DNA of 64,000 nucleotides from Primula veris (GCA_963682055.1 OY821742.1:35125060-35189059), one strand, 5' to 3'. Shown: positions 33,735 through 45,213, counted from the stretch's first letter. Made by a program: numbers and translations. The notes: a model not told the origin generated them from the sequence alone.

Positions 33735-33985
33735 AGTAAATAATAATCTTAGTCATTGTTCGCTTTGTAGATGATAGAAGAACGAACTGAATTATGAACT
33801 CAGGGCTTTTCTTAGTCCCCCATTGCAAATTGTTTACATAAGTATTTTCATTCTGCTCCTTGTCAAACAGTACATCTAGAAATAAAGAAGTTTGTTTTAC
33901 TAGCCTAGAAGATACGTACTACTAACGACTCGTCTAATTGAATAAAAAGCTGTGTTTAGAGATTCAAAACATCAAACATAACTAA
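33735..33985 (-). repeat. Repeat R, copy 3, inverted
   Basis: Reverse complement matches copies 1 and 2 (GCAAACGAACAATG-like end, CCCTGAGTTCATAATTCAG, GGGGGACTAAGAAAAGCC, CTTCTAGGCTAGT, TTTGATGTTTTGAATC). It lies about 4 kb from copies 1 and 2 and in the opposite direction, so an AGO transcript could fold on itself here. Confidence 0.85.
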
Positions 33986-36109
33986 CAAGATGGCTCTGTA
34001 AACTCGAAAAAAAGCTTTAATGGACTTACAGTAGATCACACAAAGGATTTTCCGAAAACCCCTTTATTTTGTACCGCCTGTTGTTAACCGTGAGCATCAC
34101 ATTTTTGTTTTGCAGAACTCTTTTAATCTGTAATGAGAGAAAGAGACGATACTATTTTCAGATAAGCTTATGTTTTATTGTAAGAAACAGCTAAAGGACC
34201 AAGTTATAAACCTACTTTGGCACAGTCTTCGGGTGATAAAGGCCTCGTCATATCCTGAATGCCACAGAAGTTTCAAGTTAACTGTGTGACCTTAATAGAT
34301 TGAAGCTCAACCCTTGAGCAGATATCTGCATAGGGAGGGAAAGAAAATAGCATTAGGAAAGGAATAAGTTCGGGAGGAGCATTATACTGGGAATCGGTTT
34401 GATCAATAGAATTATTTAAGTAAAAAAACCCATCCAGACTAAAGTAATATACCTATATTCATGGTATGCCCCTTTTGTTTTCTTCTGGTGCTATGAAATA
34501 GACCACCCATACATGTAACGCCACAATCGAGGGGCACCCCACTAAAGAAGACCATATTCCTAACAACAGGTTTCCTACAATCGAAACATAATGTTATACA
34601 ACTTTAAAACAGATTGTTAAACAAATGTCCGACCCCAACACAATAAGGCACTTACGTAAGTGAACATGTTGTCTTAAGGATCACGTTCAACACATCTTCC
34701 GCCTGTCTCAGATTAGGGATTTTGGAACCATTGCTGATCTTTATACTAAATGGCTTTTCTTCCCTTCATTGTCAAAAAGTCAAAGAATTACTTTAGGTGC
34801 TTAACATGTTAAGTAAGTTTATTTATCTCTTTTAAAAAAACAGTCCACGGTCGTTAAAAAGAATAGCAAGTTTAATATAATACAACAAAAAAGCCAAACA
34901 TCCAAATTCATTTGATGGTCCAAAGGAACAGTATTTCATTCTAGTATTTCTGGGAGTCTTAAGTAGTAAGTACTTATATGCCCTTTTGACTTTCTTTTCT
35001 AATTTTAATACTACAGGATAGCCAAGATCCACACTCCATAGTATAATTTGATTTTCAAATTTGTTCCCCAATATCCATAGTTTAGTCTCACGAAAATATT
35101 CATAATATCCATAGTTTAGCCTAATTTGTTTCTCAAATATGTCCCCACAGAATACAACTAGACGATGGCATTGTTGGTATGTTTAAAAATAATTTTAAAA
35201 AACGAGACTAAAAATAAATGAAGTCTAAAAAGTAGGGTTTTCACTAAATAAGATAAAATGTTCTAAAACATAAACCAAAACAAATTGAGACTACTTAAGT
35301 CGAGAGAAAACTGTACATACCAAGTGGCAGAAAAGCTTTTGGTCTCAAACGGTAAATCGCGTGCAGCATATAGATAACTATACCCATCATATGCAAACTT
35401 GTTCTTTTTAATAAAAGCGGCATGACGACTCCCTGTCTCGCTGACGAGATGACAGCGAGTTGCACAAGACACTGGAGAACTAGGACTAAACTCGACCTAT
35501 AAAAGAAATTGCATTAAGCCAAACAACTATTATTGTAGGAGTGTACATCAAAACACTAAGAATGAGGAAATTTAGACCTATTATATATAGTTATTAGAAT
35601 GAAGTATACATTATATTAAAAACACTAAGAAATGTTTCCAGTATACTACTAACATACAAGGGTATACATTTAATTAATGTACAGCGTTTTTAATCTAGAA
35701 AAACCATTAAAAGAATTTAGAATTGGAAATCTTTTTTTTATTTAAAACATATGTTAGTGTAACCGTAACACATGTTTAATTTTAAAACTACACAATTAAC
35801 GAAATAAAACATCTAATCAGTCTAATAAGTTTCTATTCTTGCCAAAACAGATCCCTCACCTCATATCTGTAAACGGGGTATTCGGGCACGTGCATCCGCA
35901 CTTGATTGGCGACGATAGGGCATTTTCTTCCATCTATTCCGAACCATGGGCGTGGCGGTGGTACATTTGATGATGTGGAAGAACCTGCTTGACCTGAGGA
36001 TGACTCACCTATCGAGCTAGACGGCGGAGGAGGCGCTGGTGGCTGCAACGACGACGTAGGTACTGAAAGAGAACCGCTAGGTGAACGAGCTCCCCTGGCC
36101 CTAAACAAA

Positions 36110-37440
36110 TATCACTAAGACGAACTTTAAAAAAAATAGGGATTATATTAAAGTTGGTTCAACCCGGACGAATTTTTACTACGTGTACACTTATTAAATA
36201 TCACTAGGCAATCTTTTTACTTACACGCAAAAAGAAAAAAAAGAAAAAACATGCACAGTTTATACTCTCAAGTCAAATGGATATTGGTTCGACTCTGATT
36301 GATATGCGAGTAGGCAACAAATTTTTATATGTAGAAAAAGGGTTTAAATCGAGCAATTTGAATAGGTGTCTTATATTTTTTAAACCAAATCTATGATTTA
36401 AACTAATCGTATAGAAACTTACCACGGGAAGTCCCACCCGATGCGAGTATGTTTAACGATGCGTTGGTTCATACTATTGGTTTAAATTAAATTTTAGGTG
36501 TTGGTTTGTGGAGAACGACGGGTTAAGTTTATTGGTGTGTTGATTTAAGGCATTGGTTTAAGACGTTGGTTTAACTTTTGAATGTTATTGAAATTATTAA
36601 AGACGTCATAACAGTTTTGAATGTAATTGTAAATTGGTTTTAACAATTATAATTGTAATAAAAAATAAATAATTGACGACTAAAAATTATAAATTTAAAT
36701 AAATAAAATTAAACATTCATTTTACAAATTATCGGTTCAGTTTTGTTAAAGTTTTTATTGGTCTAAAGTGTTGGTTCGGTTTATGTGGAATATAAATTCA
36801 TATTAAAATAAAAAACAATATTTTGTAATACATTAATAGATAAAAAAATTATGTTGATTTTATTTTAAAATAATTAAATGATGGTCAGTTTTGTTAAAAT
36901 TATTATTTTCAGACTTTTTTTGTAACATCTGAATAGTACAGGGGCCAATACTGTAATTCTAAACGGTTCATATATATACTTTTAATTAAAATAAAACTAC
37001 ATGGATTGGTTTGTAATTAATAGAAGGATCAGCCCTGTTATTATCTCAGTGAACCAACACAGAAGAAAACGGAGAAGAGAAGGCACAGAGAGAGAAGAGG
37101 CAACCGACGCATGACTGGAACAACAACCGCAGCCAACACCGATCAGGTTGGTCACATCCTTCACCGCGGCTCCGCCCACCGCAGCTGATTTGCGTTAAAT
37201 ATGCTCTCAACGGGGTGAAATGTCCCTGTGTGGAAAAAAAAAAATCAATAATTAGTAAAGTTAATCGATACCTACTAATTAGTTAAATAAATAATTAATT
37301 AAGAAATAGTTAGCATTTTAAAAAAATTACCACGAGCAGCCGCATCAACGTCGAGCATTTCAGCCGCCCCATCTATATCAATCTTTGATACGTCTCTACA
37401 GAGAGGGAATAATTAATAAACGTTGTTTAACCAAAGAACA
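36110..37440. other. Upstream DNA of the AGO remnant; no clear gene
   Basis: AT-rich. A short GC-richer island at 37,030-37,400 can be read on the minus strand as a possible exon (DGAAEMLDVDAAARG, about 37,395-37,335, followed by GTAATT), but I cannot link it to a family or to AGO. Confidence 0.35.
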
Positions 37441-37451
37441 ATTAATTAATA

Positions 37452-37695
37452 CTCCCTTCGTCCCATAATATCGGGATCATACGAAATTATGTGCAATTTT
37501 AACCGACAAATGACTCATATCTAAGTTATCAAAATCGATTTTTTCAAAAGTTTATCACGTAATTCAAATGTTAACGATATGAACAAATTTTAAAATTTTA
37601 TATTTTAATAATTTAAACACGATATATTTACTAGTCAAAGTTGCACATAGATACATATCTATATATAGAGTTCTAATATTTTGAGACGGAATGAG
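37452..37695. mobile_element. Stowaway-like MITE, copy 1
   Basis: Starts CTCCCTTCGTCCC, ends GAGACGGAATGAG and is flanked by TA on both sides. 244 bp, AT-rich, non-coding. The CTCC.TCCGTCCC terminus and TA target are the Stowaway (Tc1/mariner) signature. Confidence 0.85.
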
Positions 37696-38293
37696 TAGTT
37701 TGCAAGTATCTAAAGCACGTCTTTAAGAGTCAACTAAATATTAAATGACTATTATAAGTACTACTTTTACACCCTAGTATGAAAGTTAATCGCAACCATT
37801 TTGATCAATAACAACCATTATTAGATCGATAGTGATTTTGTTCAATGAAAAAATTAATATATGAAAATTAATCACGACATGAGGAAAGGAAGTCCGGCTC
37901 TATAGGGGGAAATAATCATTTTTTTTTAAAAAAAAATAATCAATTAATAAATGTTTTGTTAGCTACTAATTTAGAAGTATTTAAAGCAGGAGTCAACTAA
38001 ATAAATTCTGATTTAACATATTATAAAATATTTAAAAGTGCTTTTTGTCTCCAAACAAGTCATTACTTTATTCTAAAACCCCATACAGTTTTCTTAATCG
38101 ATTGTAAAAACTAAAAAAAATTGTATCTTACAAAACATCATTTATCAAAATAAAACAAACTAAAAATACAGAAAAATCTATACAAATAAAATGTAACCAA
38201 AGGAGAAAAAACAAGGTTTCAAGCCCTCGGTATCTGGAACGATCTATCATATGTTTCTATTATTCTATCGGGAAAATAATTAATTAATTCATA

Positions 38294-38514
38294 CTCCATC
38301 CGTCCCAAATTATCGGGACTATAAGAAATTACGTGCAATTTTGACCGACAAATAACTCATATCTAAGTTGTCGAAATCGACAAATATTTCAAAATGTTCA
38401 ACTATATGAACAAATATTTAAATTTTATTTATTTTAATAATTTAAACACGATATATTTACCGGTCAAATTTGCACATAAGTACATAGAGTTCTAATATTT
38501 TGAGACGGAATGAG
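38294..38514. mobile_element. Stowaway-like MITE, copy 2
   Basis: Starts CTCCATCCGTCCC, ends GAGACGGAATGAG, with left TA intact and right TA mutated to GA. It was copied with the surrounding unit rather than by a new insertion. Confidence 0.85.
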
Positions 38515-39037
38515 GAGTTTGCAAGTATCTAAAGCACATCTTAAGAGTCAACTAAAAATTAAATTTATACACACTAGTATGAAACTTAATCACAACCATT
38601 CCGTCAATAACAGTCATTATTAAATCGATAGTGAGTTTTGTTTACTAAAAAAAATTAATATATGAAAATTAATCGCGACATAAGAGAAGGAAGTCCGGCT
38701 ATAATCAATTTTCTTTTTAAAAAATAATCAATTAATAAATGTTTTGTTACCTACTAGTTTACAAGTATATAACATAGGAGTCAACTAAATAAATTATGAT
38801 TTAACCCATTATAAAATATTTAAAAATGCTTTTTATCTCCAAACAAGGTTCGGAAAAAAAATCTATATTTTACAAAACATCATTTATCAAAATACAACAA
38901 ACTAAAAATACAAAAAAAAATCTTCAAAAATAAAATGTAACCAAAGATGAAAAAACAAGGTTTCAACCCCTCGGTATCTGGAACGATCTATTGTATGTTT
39001 CTATTATTCTATCGGAGAAATAATTAATTAATTGATA

Positions 39038-39274
39038 CTCCATCCGTCCCAAATTATCGAGACTACACGAAATTACGTGTAATTTTGACCGATAAATAAC
39101 TCAAATCTAAGTTGTCGAAATCGATTTTTTCAAAAGTTTATCACGTAATTCAAAATGTTAAACAATATAAACAAATTTTTAAATTTTATTTTTTTAATAA
39201 TTTAAACACGATATATTTACCGGTCAAAGTTGAACATAGATACATAGAGTTCTAATATTTTGAGACGAAATGAC
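39038..39274. mobile_element. Stowaway-like MITE, copy 3
   Basis: Starts CTCCATCCGTCCC and ends GAGACGAAATGAC, flanked by TA. Truncated fourth and fifth copies are seen at 39,824-39,845 and about 44,484-44,523. Confidence 0.85.
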
Positions 39275-39894
39275 TAGTTTGCAAGTATCTAACTAAATAT
39301 TAAATGACTACTATAAGTACTAGTTATACACCCTAGTATGAAACTTAATCACAACCATTACAGTCAATAACAGACATTATTAAATCGATAGTGGTTTTGT
39401 TCACTGAAAAAATTAATCACGACATGAGGGAAGGAAGTTTGGCTCTATAGGGGGAAGTAATCAATTTTTTAGAAAAAAAAAACAATTAATAAATGTTTTG
39501 TTACCTACTAGTTTACAAGTATCTAAAGCAGGAGTCAACTAAATAAATTATGATTTAATTCATTATAAAATATTTAAAGTTGCTTTTTATCTCCAAACAA
39601 GGTCCATTCATTTCCTCTTGTTCTAAACCCCCAAATAGTTTCCTTTATAAAAACGAAAAAAAATATGTATCTTACAAAACATCATTATCAAAATAAAACA
39701 AACTAAAAATATAAAAACATCTCCAAAAATAAAATATAACCAAAACGGAAAAAACAAGGTTTCAACCCCTCGGTATCTAGAACGACTATTATTCTATTGG
39801 AGTAATTAATTAATTAATTAATACTCTCTCCGTTTCAAAATATTATTTATCAAAATAAAACATCTAATCAATCTAATAAGTTTCTATTCTTGCC

Positions 39895-40150
39895 AAAACA
39901 GATCCCTCACCTCATATATGTAAACGGGGCATTTGGGTACGTGGATCCGCACCTGTTGGCGATGATAGGGCATTTGCTTCCATCTATTCCGAACCCTAGG
40001 CGTAGATGTGGTGCCTTTGATGACGTGGAAGAACCTCCTTGGCCTGAGGTTGACTCGCCTATCGAGCTGGACGACGGAGGAGGTGCAGGTGGCTGCTACG
40101 GCGGTGTAGGTACGGGAAAAGAACCGCTAGGTGAACGAGCTCCCCTGGCC
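39895..40150 (-). pseudogene. Duplicate of the AGO N-domain exon
   Basis: Aligns closely with 35,855-36,105 including the intron edges. The copy still shows SSSSIGESTSGQGGSSTSS-like coding, but it has an in-frame TAG where the original has a sense codon (near 40,095) and lost a base near 39,952, so it is not usable. It lies 3.8 kb upstream of the original exon in AGO orientation. Confidence 0.87.
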
Positions 40151-41179
40151 CTAAAAAAATATCATGAACTTTAAAAAAATAGGGATTATATTAAAGCTGG
40201 TTCAACCCGGGATGAATTTTTAGTACATATACACTTATTAATCATGTCATGAGGGAAGGAAGTCCGGCTCTATAGGGGGAAATAATTAATTTTTTTTAAA
40301 AAAAATAATCAATTAATAAATGTTTTCTTACCTACTGGTTTACAAGTATCTGCAGGAATCAACAAAATAAATTATGATTTAACCCGTTATAAAATATTTA
40401 AAGATGTTTTTTATCTCCAAATAAGGTCTCTTCATCTCCTCTTGTTCTAAACCCCCAAACGGTTTCCTGAATCGATTATAAAAAGGATAAATTAACAAAA
40501 CATACTACTTTTGAAACTAAATTACAAAAAACATACCCTTACAAATTTAACTATCAAAAACATACTCACTACTGACGTGTGTTTTTTTTACAACTATCTT
40601 TCTCTCTCTTCTATCAAAAACATACCCTTCTTTCTAGAGAGCCGGTCCATCTATCTCCTCTCTCTTCTCTCCTCTCTCTCAACACTGTATCTATCTTTCT
40701 CACCCTCATTGTGAAAGCACAGCACTATCATCATCATCACTTTTATCACGCTATACTTTTAGAGAGAGATAGCAACAATAAGGTAGAAATTCCAAACCCA
40801 TTTTTCATTCATTTTCACTTTTTTAATTGAATTTATTTAACTCGTTGACTGTAATTTAAGTTGAATTGAACGACCTATAACTAATTAGGGTTTTTTGTTG
40901 TTGTTGAAACGTAATTGAGGCTTTTTTTTATATAATTGGATTCGGATTGTTCATACCCTTATTATTCTAGGTCATTATCTATTTTTTTATGTTTGATACC
41001 TTTATTTCTAGGTCATTCTCTGTTTTGTATGGATAGGGTATGTTCATACCCAATTGTCGTTGTGTTCAGAGTTCATACCCCAATTAACAGATGTCATACC
41101 CCAATTAATATATGTCATATCCCCAATTAACAGTGGTCATATCCTATTTAATAAAATTCATATTCCATTTTCTGAATTG

Positions 41180-41725
41180 TTATTATATGGGCTCTTTTGT
41201 AGATCAATGGACAACGGTTCTTTGCAAAGAGATTGGTAAAAGGATTTGTGATCGTTTTGATGAGGTGAGAACATGGGGTATAACAAGATATAGTCTAACT
41301 TGTTTTGAAGTGCTCTCCACTTACTCTTTTGTTGTTGATGTTGAGACTCGGTTCTGCAGTTGTGGACGTTGGCAGATCGATAAGTTTCCCTGTTATCATG
41401 TGCTAGCATGTTTTATGAGAACCCAAGATTTGGATTTACATCTTTACATTGATTCATATTTCTACACAAGTATCGCAAAGCGTATGAAGAAGCCATCTAT
41501 CCTATTCCATCATCTCTAAAAGAACAATACGAGCCTATTGGGATGTTGTCTGTTTTGCTTCCTTCAACAAAACGTCCACCAAGTAGACCAACCAAGAATC
41601 GAAAGATGCCACAAGTTGAGATTCAAGAGAAGAAAATCAAGAAGAAGAAGAATCGGAAATTCACATGTTCGGGATGCCATCAACAAGGACATAGCAAGAA
41701 AACTTACAAGGAGACACTTTCTTAG
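41180..41725 (+). pseudogene. MuDR-type transposase, C-terminal part
   Basis: Encodes a SWIM zinc finger, CSCGRWQIDKFPCYHVLACF (about 41,360-41,420), followed by YIDSYFYTSIAKRMKKP and then, in another frame, a basic region ending in a knuckle CSGCHQQGHSKKT (about 41,665-41,705). The catalytic DDE core is absent. In MULE transposases the SWIM finger follows the catalytic domain. A frame change near 41,505 and the missing N-terminal two thirds make it non-functional. Confidence 0.85.
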
Positions 41726-42309
41726 TGTTTGTGTTTTGTCTGTCGACTTTTTCATCTGTAACAATTAACAATTTTAATTTTACCAGTTCATATCAATAAA
41801 TTGATACTAAATAATAGACTTGCAAGTAGACATATGCTTAGTTTTGTGTTTTTTATGTCAATTTTCGTATTAACTTCATACCATGTTATTACAATTCATA
41901 CACTATTATTATTATACCCATTCAATTTGCAGTTCTCTGTTTTCAATTTAAACTATAAATTCCAGACACAAATTAAGACTTAACACCCTTATTATCATAC
42001 ATTATAAACTTTTCTAATTAGGGTATGACATCTGCTTTTTAGGGGGGTATCAACTTTGTCAATCAAGATATGAATACTGAAATTGGCTAATAACAACTAA
42101 TTTAATTGTAAAAATAATATTTGATATAAATAGAAATGACGTTCAATGTCGTTGAATCATTCATTTCTTGGGTTTTGGACTGTAGACGTCTCCCTATAGT
42201 TCAGTGTATAGAAGGCATCCAGAGTAAACTGATGAAGTGGCGTCACGAAAGAAACCTCAAATCATGTATTTTTATATGTTGTTAGTAGGATATGTTGTTT
42301 ACACATGTA

Positions 42310-43770
42310 GTTAATTAGGGTATGAAGTTGTAAAATTAGGTTATGAAGTTTTAAAATTAGAGTATGAAGTTGTAAAATTAAGGTATGAAGTTTTAGAAAT
42401 TAGGGTATGAAGTTTTAAAATTAGGGTATGAAGTTTTATAATTAGGATATAAACTTTTAAAATCATGGTATGAACTCTATGAATTAGGATATGAACTCTA
42501 TGAATTAGTATATGAACTCTATGAATTTAGTATGTGAAATATGAAATTAGTTCATACCCTTACCTAATGTTCTTTTTCAGGGTTCATACCCCAAGGAGAC
42601 ACTTTTCTTAGCGTTGTGTTTTTTCTGTCAATTTTCGCATTAACTTCATACACTGTTATTACAATTCATATGCTGTTATTATTATACTCATTCAATTTGC
42701 AGTTCTCTGTTTCAATTTAAACTATAAATTTCAGACAAAAATTAAGACTTCACACCCTTATTATCAGTATATGAATGCTGAAATTGATAGTTAAATTGGC
42801 TGATGACAAAGGTACTTCAAACAACTAGTTAAATGACAAAGATAATTCAAACAACTAGTTTTTACAATAGCATAGCTAAATAGCTATTAAACTATCTATT
42901 AGATCGTAAGTTTTTACATCACAAATCAATTGTTCAATTTCCTAAAAGCCAGATGAAAATGTTTATCCTTATCGAAATCACTTTCATTTCCACTGTCATA
43001 GTCTGCTGGTAGCTGATTTCTTTGCTGGACTTCATCTCTTCTGCTTGCCTCAACGTCAAAATCATTAAGGAAGTCTCTTATCATCTGAGCTCTAAAAACT
43101 GTTAATATCTTCTCTGTAAGCTTCTTCGGAACTGGTTTTCGTTTTGCAATACACTCCATCCAATAACATACAAATAATCCAGTTTCACTACTGAAATAAC
43201 AAAATTAGGGTATGAATTCCACACAAAAAAAGGATATGAACTTTTCTAATTAGGGTATGACATATGCTTTTAGGGTATCAACTCTGTTAATCTGGATATG
43301 AACTCTAAAATTGGCTAATAACAACTAAAATTCGCTAATAACAACTATATAAATATTTAAATAAGGGTATCAACTTTAAAAATAAGGATATGAACTTTAT
43401 TAAATTTGGGTATGACATCTGTTTTTAGGGTATCAACTATGAACTCTGAAATTGGCTAATAATTAGTGTATAAATCAATTCAATTAAAAAAGTGAAAAAC
43501 CCACTAACTTTTAAGTTTAGGCTAGGAAAATCTTTCAAGTAAGGTATGTCAACTAATTTCTACCAAATGTATAAAGTTTTATAATTAGGGTATGAAGTTT
43601 ATCAAATTAGGGATATGAATTTTTCTAATTAGGGTATGATATCTGCTTTTAGGGTATAACTCTGTTAATCTGGATATGAACTCTAAAATTGGCTAATAAC
43701 AACTATATAAATCTATCAACTTTAAAAATAAGGATATAAACTTTATCAAATTAGGGTATGACATCTGTTT
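42310..43770. repeat. Clusters of TTAGGGTATGAA-type short repeats
   Basis: Two clusters (42,310-42,580 and 43,200-43,770) repeat words such as AATTAGGGTATGAAGTTTT and AGGATATGAACTCT every 20-40 bases, in the body of the MULE. The second holds a roughly 400-bp block repeated imperfectly. Non-coding. Confidence 0.8.
42926..43192 (-). pseudogene. Ulp1-like (C48) protease C-terminal exon in the MULE
   Basis: Minus strand, after a TATTTCAG acceptor: SETGLFVCYWMECIAK, then KLTEKILTVFRAQMIRDFLN and an acidic tail. The FVCYWME and ..IRDFL pattern is that of Ulp1-type SUMO proteases at the end of the fold, where the catalytic Cys normally sits in a DCGxF motif. Here the motif reads ETGLF, so Asp and Cys are replaced and this copy could not be active. 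The rest of the protease is not found. Confidence 0.65.
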
Positions 43771-44696
43771 TTAGGGTATCAACTCTGTTAATTAGGATAT
43801 GAACTCTGAAATTGGCTAATAATTACTGTATAAATCAATTCAATTGAAAAGGTGAAAAACCCACTAACTTTTAAATTTATGCTAGGAAAATCTTTTAATA
43901 CACTAATCTCAAACACACATAATTTTGCTAATAAAAAACCAGATAAACTGATAAAGTCAAAAAAAAAAATACCCAATTTGGTGACAGAATAAAAGAAGTT
44001 AGAGGAGTGTCTTCTTCGTTTTCTTCGTCTATTAGTGACATCGATCCTCCTGGTAATTCAACAATACTTTTAGACATTTTTAGGGCGTGTTAGAGAGAGA
44101 CAGGTGGGATTAAAGAGAGAGAGGGAGAGAGGTTCTGTTAGATTAGAGAGAGAGAGAGAAAGAGAGCGATTAGATTTAGGTTAGATTATAATTAATTAGA
44201 AAAAATAATAAGTATATATAAGTATGTTTTTGGTAATTTAAGTTTTTGGGGTATGTTTTTGGTAATATAATAGAGGTAAGGTATGTTTTTGTTAATTGCC
44301 CCTTGTAAAAACAAAAAAAAATCTGTATCTTACAAAACATCATTTATCAAAATAAAATAAACTAAAAATACTGAAAAATAAAATGTAACCAAAGGGGAAA
44401 AACAAGGTTTCAACCCCTCGGTATCTAGAACGATCTATCATATGTTTCTATTATTCTATATGGGTAAATAATTAATTAATTAATACTTCCTCCGCCCCAA
44501 ATCATCGGGACTATACGAAATTACGATCTATCTCCAAACAAGGTCTCTTCCACTTTTCTTGTTCTAAAACCCAAACATTTTTCCAAATCAATCGTAGAAA
44601 ACAAAAAATCTCCCTTCTCCTAAAAAACACCGTTTATCAAAAATAACAAACTAAACATTTCCAAAAAGAAAATGTGAAAAATGAAATAAAAAATAA

Positions 44697-44796
44697 ATAT
44701 GAAGAAACGGGGGAAGTCCGGCTCTTTCTCGAGCTTAACCCGCTGACTACCCACATTAGGATCAGGAGGCGGGCTACTCTTCCGTTTGGAAGACAG
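44697..44796 (-). other. Possible first exon of the AGO gene, start codon lost
   Basis: Minus strand reads SKRKSSPPPDPNVGSQRVKL and then KEPDF, a charged, proline-containing stretch of the kind found before the N domain of AGO proteins. The GAAGTCCGGCTCT word at its 3' end recurs in every unit of the 37.4-40.4 kb array. The codon two positions before SKRK is CTG rather than ATG, and an upstream stop leaves no ATG. The link to AGO rests on position and shared repeat, not on a conserved domain. Confidence 0.35.
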
Positions 44797-45187
44797 AGAG
44801 AGATAAATGAACTAAGGCAAAGGGTTACGGTGAATAGATAGAAAGATAATGAAGTGTGGTAGGGTTTATAGGGTTATATATACATGTATGTATATGAGAC
44901 TGGATTTTTGGACTGCATTTTATCTGGGTAAGTCAAATTTACGGTTTGACCAAAAGTCAAACCGTAATTATAAAAGTTATATTATGAGTGAAATTTTAAA
45001 AACGAAAAACAATGATGAGATTTCATTGATATTTTGAATGATAGTTATATAGTATGAGCAATATAGGGATAGGCAGAAAATCTAGATGTAGTCTAAAAAA
45101 ATTTCATTAAGATTTAAATCCTATATTGTAATCTTTTATAATATCATTAATCTGGATGGGTGCGCCAGAGACGTAACCCAGTTGGGT

Positions 45188-45213
45188 GAACTCCGTTGTT
45201 AAACGTGCATGCG
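45188..45213 (+). repeat. 5S rRNA-like 25-base fragment
   Basis: GAACTCCGTTGTTAAACGTG resembles the internal region of plant 5S rRNA (the GAACTCCG..GTTAA.CGTGC stretch) at about 20 of 24 positions. Nothing else of 5S is seen nearby. It could be a relic of a 5S-derived element such as a Cassandra TRIM, or chance. Confidence 0.3.

Larger units (their letters stand above)
28433..36100 (-). pseudogene. ARGONAUTE (AGO1/5/10-like) remnant, truncated in PIWI
   Basis: Minus-strand exons give, in order: N domain (36,100-35,860, CPIVANQVRMHVPEYPVYRY; 35,496-about 35,321, FAYDGYSYLYAARDLPFETK), linker 1 (about 34,760-34,655, QAEDVLNVILKTT; about 34,580-34,455, GLFHSTRRKQKGHTMNI), PAZ (about 34,255-34,212, 34,120-34,030 and 33,525-33,400, ending LVGAKHQILLPMEV), linker 2 (about 30,937-30,830, SLISVQARVLEAPT), MID (30,480-30,095, LKLLIVVLPN; 29,997-29,915, GIITQWCSPK) and the first PIWI exon (about 28,510-28,433, IIFGADVTHPEMA then stop). 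AGO proteins bind small RNAs. The first catalytic Asp (GADVTHP) is here but the rest of PIWI is absent. The exons after PAZ (KIVEGQRY-type) are missing where foreign DNA sits. GADVTHP places it in clade I. Most surviving exons lack stops, so death may be recent. Confidence 0.85.
37441..40484. repeat. Tandem array of the AGO 5' flank, units of about 740-840 bp
   Basis: The same sequence of blocks recurs: a Stowaway MITE, AAGGAAGTCCGGCTCTATAG, GAGTCAACTAAATAAATT, CTCCAAACAAGG, AAAATGTAACCAAA, and TCAACCCCTCGGTATCT. Units begin near 37,441, 38,280 and 39,020; a fourth (39,800 onward) carries a copy of the AGO N-domain exon, and a fifth part resumes at 40,230 and, after the MULE, at 44,303-44,525. 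Confidence 0.85.
40485..44302 (+). mobile_element. MULE carrying transposase and Ulp1-like fragments
   Basis: Left end GGATAAATTAACAAAACATAC; right end, reverse complemented, GGGGCAATTAACAAAAACATAC, with further CAAAAACATACC words inside both ends. Flanks TTATAAAAA (40,476-40,484) and TTGTAAAAA (44,303-44,311) match at 8 of 9, and removing the element restores the tandem array. It holds a MuDR-type transposase C-terminus on the plus strand and a Ulp1 protease C-terminus on the minus strand. MULEs carrying Ulp1-like genes (KAONASHI type) are known in plants. At 3.8 kb this one is an internally deleted derivative. Confidence 0.85.

Noticed and set aside
40511..41130. Small plus-strand frames such as those around 40,579-41,130
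   Set aside because: Composed of CTCTCT and CATACCCCAATTAA repeats within the MULE; no domain.
42310..43770. CRISPR-like or satellite array from TTAGGGTATGAA words
   Set aside because: Spacing and unit sequence vary, the DNA is eukaryotic and the words belong to the body of a MULE. TTAGGG here is not a telomere repeat run.
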